This document shows positions 37,577-40,450 of a DNA stretch of 40,450 nt, piece after piece. This stretch comes from Gaiellasilicea sp037721555 (GTDB lineage: Bacteria > Actinomycetota > Thermoleophilia > Gaiellales > Gaiellaceae). The notes under the pieces are model-generated. The model searched no databases. It was given only the letters and a program-made list of their open reading frames with translations, and had not been told where the DNA came from. Position numbers and translations under genes: made by a program. The DNA lies in NCBI GenBank assembly GCA_037721555.1, contig JBBJOI010000023.1, positions 1 to 40,450 of the forward strand, read 5' to 3'. Numbering within the stretch: position 1 is the first letter of the stretch; each line of letters starts with the position of its first letter.

Positions 37577-38596
37577 TTGGGCGCACGACCGACGATCTAC
37601 GACGTGGCTCGCCTGGCCGGTGTCTCGACGGCGACCGTCTCACGTGCGCTCAACGGCACCGGGCAGATCGCGCCGGGGACGAGCGCGGCGATCCACGCGG
37701 CAGTGCGACAGCTCGGGTACCAGCCGAACACCGTCGCGCGCAGCCTCGTCACCAAGTCGACGCAGACGATCGCCCTGCTCCTGCCTGACATCGCAAATCC
37801 GTTCTACGCGGCGCTCGTCAAGGGGATCCAGCAGCGGGCGCTCGCGGCCGGCTCGATGATGCTCCTCTGCACGACCGAGGGCGACCCCGAGCGAGAAGAG
37901 CAGTACCTGAGCCTCCTTCGGGCGAAGCAGGTGGACGGAGTTCTCGTCGACGGCCTCGTGCTGCCGCCCGAGCGGATCGCAGACTTCGTGCGCGAGGGGC
38001 TGCCCATCGTCTGCCTCGACCGCGACATCGACTCAACCTCCGTCCCGCTCGTGCAGGTCGACAACCGGCTCGGCGCACGGCTGGCCACCGAGCACCTACT
38101 TTCGCTCGGACACACGCGGATCGCGCACGTTGCGGGCGCGCCAGGACTTCGCATCAGCGACGAGCGCGTCGAGGGTTACCGCACTGCACTCGTCGCGGCG
38201 GACGTCGAGCATGATCCGGCGCTCGTTGCCGTGGGCTCCTTCACCGAAGAGGGCGGGTACAAGGCCGCCCACGAGCTCCTCGCCGCCTCGGAGCTCACGG
38301 CCATCTTCGCTGCCAACGACCTGTCGGCGCTCGGCGCCTTGCATGCAATTGCGGAGAGCGGGCGCCGTGTCCCCGACGAGGTGTCGGTCGTGGGGTTCGA
38401 CGATCTGCGGCTCGCCCGCCACACAACGCCGCCGCTGACGACCATTCACCAGCCGGCGTTCGAGATCGCCGAGCGGGCGACGCAGCTCCTGCTCGACCTC
38501 GCCGGTGGGCGTGACGTGCCGCAACGCCTACATCTTCTTGAGCCCGAGCTCGTCGTTCGGGGCTCGACCGCCACACGCTTGACACGCGTTATGTAA
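37577..38596 (+). CDS. LacI-family transcriptional regulator
   Basis: A 339-residue regulator starting at TTG 37577. The HTH is VARLAGVSTATVSRALNG (about residues 10-27), the hinge follows near 50-60, and the sugar-binding domain starts with TIALLLPDIANPFYAALVKG. ILVDG-type and FAANDLSALGALHA segments and VVGFDDLRLARHTTPPLTTI are typical. Paired AAnCGnTT sites before this gene and before the next one indicate self-control and control of the dehydrogenase/transporter operon. The ligand is probably a sugar or inositol. Its last codons and TAA stop (38594-38596) overlap the downstream promoter. Confidence 0.93.
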   Translation: MGARPTIYDVARLAGVSTATVSRALNGTGQIAPGTSAAIHAAVRQLGYQPNTVARSLVTKSTQTIALLLPDIANPFYAALVKGIQQRALAAGSMMLLCTTEGDPEREEQYLSLLRAKQVDGVLVDGLVLPPERIADFVREGLPIVCLDRDIDSTSVPLVQVDNRLGARLATEHLLSLGHTRIAHVAGAPGLRISDERVEGYRTALVAADVEHDPALVAVGSFTEEGGYKAAHELLAASELTAIFAANDLSALGALHAIAESGRRVPDEVSVVGFDDLRLARHTTPPLTTIHQPAFEIAERATQLLLDLAGGRDVPQRLHLLEPELVVRGSTATRLTRVM

Positions 38597-38615
38597 CCGC
38601 TTACGGTAACCGCTT
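38579..38615 (+). promoter_or_regulatory. Promoter with tandem LacI operators before the dehydrogenase gene
   Basis: A perfect -35 TTGACA (38579-38584), 17 bases, then TACGGT (38602-38607). Two AACCGCTT sites (38595-38602 and 38608-38615) sit on the spacer end, the -10 and the start region, with centres 13 bp apart as in the site before the LacI gene. The second ends two bases before ATG 38618. Confidence 0.65.
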
Positions 38616-38617
38616 CC

Positions 38618-39649
38618 ATGGCGGGAGGTCTCCAAGTTGGTGTGGTCGGAGTCGGCCGGATTGGCGCCTTTCACGTCCGCACGCTGCGTGCGCTCGCGGG
38701 CGTTGCGTCCGTGAAGTTGACCGATTCCGAGCCCGCCCATGCGAGGAGGGTTGCGAGCGAGGCCGGCGCAGAAGTGGTGGACACGGTCGAGGCCCTCGTC
38801 GAGGCTGGAATCGACGCGCTCGTGATCGCGACGCCGACGCCGGCGCACGGACCGATGCTGCGTCTCGCCGCAGCGGCGGGTATCCCTGCGTTCTGCGAGA
38901 AGCCGGTTGCACTCGACGTCGCGACGATGGACGATCTCGTCGCGGAGGTCGAGCGTGCCGGGATTTTCGTTCAGATCGGTTTTCAACGCCGGTTCGATGC
39001 GGGCTATGTTGCCGCGCGCAACGCGGTCGCAGGCGGGGCGTTGGGCAACCTGTTCGTCGTTCGCGCTGCGACGCACGATCCCGCGCCGCCGGCCGAGGCG
39101 TACGTTGCCGCCGCGGGCGGAATCTTCCGCGACCTCCTCATCCACGACTTCGACGCGGTGCGCTACGTGAGCGGACAGGAGATCGTCGAGGTGTATGCGG
39201 ACGGCGCCGTTCGGGAGACGGCTTGGTTCGAGCGCCACGGCGATGTCGACACCGCCGTGGCGACCTTCCGGCTCAGCGGCGGCGCGCTCGGCATCCTGTC
39301 GGGGACGCGCCACAACCCGCTCGGATACGACGTGCGGCTCGAGGTGTTCGGCACCGCGGACAGCATCGCCGTCGGCATCGACTCCCGGAGCCCGATCCGC
39401 TCGGTCGAGCCTGGTGCCGTCCCGCCGCGCGAGGTGGGCTACCGGAACTTTCTCGAGCGGTTCGAGGCGGCCTACCGTGCCGAGCTCGCGGCGTTCGTCG
39501 ACGCAGTGCGCAATGGGGGCGAGAGCGCGTGCTCAGTGCACGAGGCGCGCGCCGCACTTCGCGTCGCTCTCGCAGCCGATCGCTCGCGGACCGAGCGGCG
39601 CCCGATCTCGATCGAGGAGGTGGCTAGCGCCGAAGCTCTCGCCGGTTGA
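38618..39649 (+). CDS. Gfo/Idh/MocA oxidoreductase, inositol 2-dehydrogenase-like
   Basis: A 343-residue NAD-dependent sugar or inositol dehydrogenase. The Rossmann motif is VGVVGVGRIGAFH (residues 7-19), and the substrate Lys is in CEKPVALD (K95). The catalytic pair D172 and H176 is in GGIFRDLLIHDFD, the pattern of myo-inositol 2-dehydrogenase (IolG). Substrate identity cannot be fixed from sequence; scyllo-inositol or other polyols are possible. No Shine-Dalgarno fits before ATG 38618, as an operator fills that space. GTG 38642 would cut the first strand. The next gene is a sugar-binding protein. Confidence 0.88.
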   Translation: MAGGLQVGVVGVGRIGAFHVRTLRALAGVASVKLTDSEPAHARRVASEAGAEVVDTVEALVEAGIDALVIATPTPAHGPMLRLAAAAGIPAFCEKPVALDVATMDDLVAEVERAGIFVQIGFQRRFDAGYVAARNAVAGGALGNLFVVRAATHDPAPPAEAYVAAAGGIFRDLLIHDFDAVRYVSGQEIVEVYADGAVRETAWFERHGDVDTAVATFRLSGGALGILSGTRHNPLGYDVRLEVFGTADSIAVGIDSRSPIRSVEPGAVPPREVGYRNFLERFEAAYRAELAAFVDAVRNGGESACSVHEARAALRVALAADRSRTERRPISIEEVASAEALAG

Positions 39650-39693
39650 GAATCGCAGCACTCGAGTTGCACCGACAAAGGAGACGGGACACG

Positions 39694-40450
39694 ATGAACG
39701 ACGAAGTTCTCGAGACGATCGAGGAGACGGGGCTCTCGCGCCGCGGCCTCCTCGTCAAGGGCGGCCTAGCCGCAGCAGGGCTGACCGCGCTCGGTGGCCC
39801 CACCGCAGCAGCGTTCGGTGCGACCGCCGGCACCAGCATCAAGGTCGCGGTCGTCACCCACGGCGACACCGGCTCGTTCTGGTCTGTGTTCAAGAAGGGC
39901 GTCGACCAGGCCGCTCGCGATCTGAAGGGACGCGGCGTGAGCGTCACGCAGGTGTACGCGAACAACAATGTCGCGAAGCAGGTATCCGGCCTCAACGCCG
40001 CGATCGCGGCGGGAGCGAAGGTCATCGCGACCTCGGTGCCGGACGCGAGCGCCCTCAAGGACCCGCTGACCAAGGCGTCACAGAGGGGAATCCGGATCAT
40101 CACCGTCAACTCGGGCCTCGGCGACTTCGACTCGCTCCCGGCATACATGGTCCACGTCGGCCAGACCGAGGACATCGCCGGACAGGGTGCCGGGAAGCAG
40201 TTCAAGAGCGCCGGTGCGAAGAAGGTGTTGGTGGTAATTCACGAGGCGAGTAACTCGGGTCTCGTCCAACGCGCAAACGGCGTGAAGAAGATCCTCGGCA
40301 GCGGCGGGGTGAAGGTGCTGACGATCCCTGACGCGAAGTCGGACATCCCCGGCACGAAAGCGAAGGTCAAGGCGGCCTTCACCGCCGACAAGTCGCTCGA
40401 CGGTTTTCTCGGCCTCGACCCGGACGTGACGATCCCGTGCACCGACGTCG
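39694..40450 (+). CDS. Tat-exported periplasmic sugar-binding protein (partial)
   Basis: The open frame runs off the right edge after 252 codons. ATG 39694 has AAAGGAGA nine bases upstream. The N-terminus has a Tat signal: SRRGLLVKGG (residues 15-24), then a hydrophobic AAAGLTALGGPTAAAFGA. The mature protein starts IKVAVVTHGDTGSFWSVFKK and belongs to the Peripla_BP_4 (RbsB-like) group of ribose/inositol-type ABC transporter receptors. GLNAAIAAGAKVIATSVPD and IIVT-like RIITVNSG segments support this. The permease and ATPase genes should lie just beyond the window. It likely belongs to the LacI-controlled operon. Confidence 0.92.
   Translation, partial: MNDEVLETIEETGLSRRGLLVKGGLAAAGLTALGGPTAAAFGATAGTSIKVAVVTHGDTGSFWSVFKKGVDQAARDLKGRGVSVTQVYANNNVAKQVSGLNAAIAAGAKVIATSVPDASALKDPLTKASQRGIRIITVNSGLGDFDSLPAYMVHVGQTEDIAGQGAGKQFKSAGAKKVLVVIHEASNSGLVQRANGVKKILGSGGVKVLTIPDAKSDIPGTKAKVKAAFTADKSLDGFLGLDPDVTIPCTDV

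Noticed and set aside
1..40450. CRISPR array, prophage or insertion sequence
   Set aside because: No regularly spaced repeats, transposase, integrase or phage structural genes were seen. The only repeats are short and are listed separately.

Overview
The window is a gene-dense, very GC-rich stretch of bacterial chromosome. Gene content points to an actinobacterium, most likely class Thermoleophilia (Gaiellales/Solirubrobacterales type). The clues are a class E sortase, a DUF151/BFN nuclease, a futalosine-type prenyltransferase, many GTG and TTG starts, and mostly 1- or 4-base gene overlaps. This placement is inferred from gene content; no rRNA is present. I found no CRISPR array, insertion sequence, integrase or prophage, and the region reads as ordinary core chromosome.

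Layout. 1-2.5 kb: a DUF6886-like gene diverging from parA-parB, then tRNA-Ile. 2.5-7.3 kb: a BFN nuclease converging on a leftward operon of membrane mannosyltransferase, CPBP protease, PKD/L,D-transpeptidase, PrcB-like protein and chorismate mutase. 7.35-11.6 kb: MscS channel, class A penicillin-binding protein and a GT-C glycosyltransferase. 11.6-15.2 kb: a leftward envelope-glycan operon (GT2, GT4, DUF2079). 15.2-19 kb: moeA, then a leftward M28 membrane peptidase and sortase pair. 19-25.3 kb: response regulator, sensor kinase, HtrA protease, anti-sigma-type ATPase, trehalose-6-phosphate synthase, moaC and mog. This resembles the mycobacterial mprA-mprB-pepD-moaB2 order. 25.3-32.9 kb: a mqnP-like prenyltransferase, ccmABCD, a HemX/CcsA-like protein, hemA, hemC, hemD and a SAM hydroxide adenosyltransferase. 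This is a respiration, heme and cytochrome c block, and it includes a 52-residue CcmD that is easy to miss. 32.9-36 kb: a lipoprotein, an AzgA-type purine permease, a broken peroxidase tail and tRNA-Phe. 36.1-40.45 kb: a TetR regulator diverging from a DUF2867 gene, then a LacI regulator, an inositol-dehydrogenase-like oxidoreductase and a Tat-exported sugar-binding protein that runs off the right edge.

The most interesting signals are in how the genes are started and punctuated. Many transcription-unit-first genes have a TANNNT -10 hexamer ending 6-7 bases before the start codon, which predicts leaderless mRNAs. Three divergent gene pairs share one symmetric TANNNTA heptamer that gives a -10 on both strands with predicted start sites 18 bp apart. 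In one of these the start codons are only 18 bases apart. Two genes, mog and a GT-C glycosyltransferase, appear to start at CTG inside a CTGA stop/start overlap. Two parS-like sites lie in the 3' end of the sensor kinase gene, about 19 kb from parB. The LacI regulator has two pairs of AAnCGnTT operators, both with exactly 13 bp centre spacing. A dispersed GAGTTTCAC/GCCTCTAGC repeat sits at the 3' ends of two genes.
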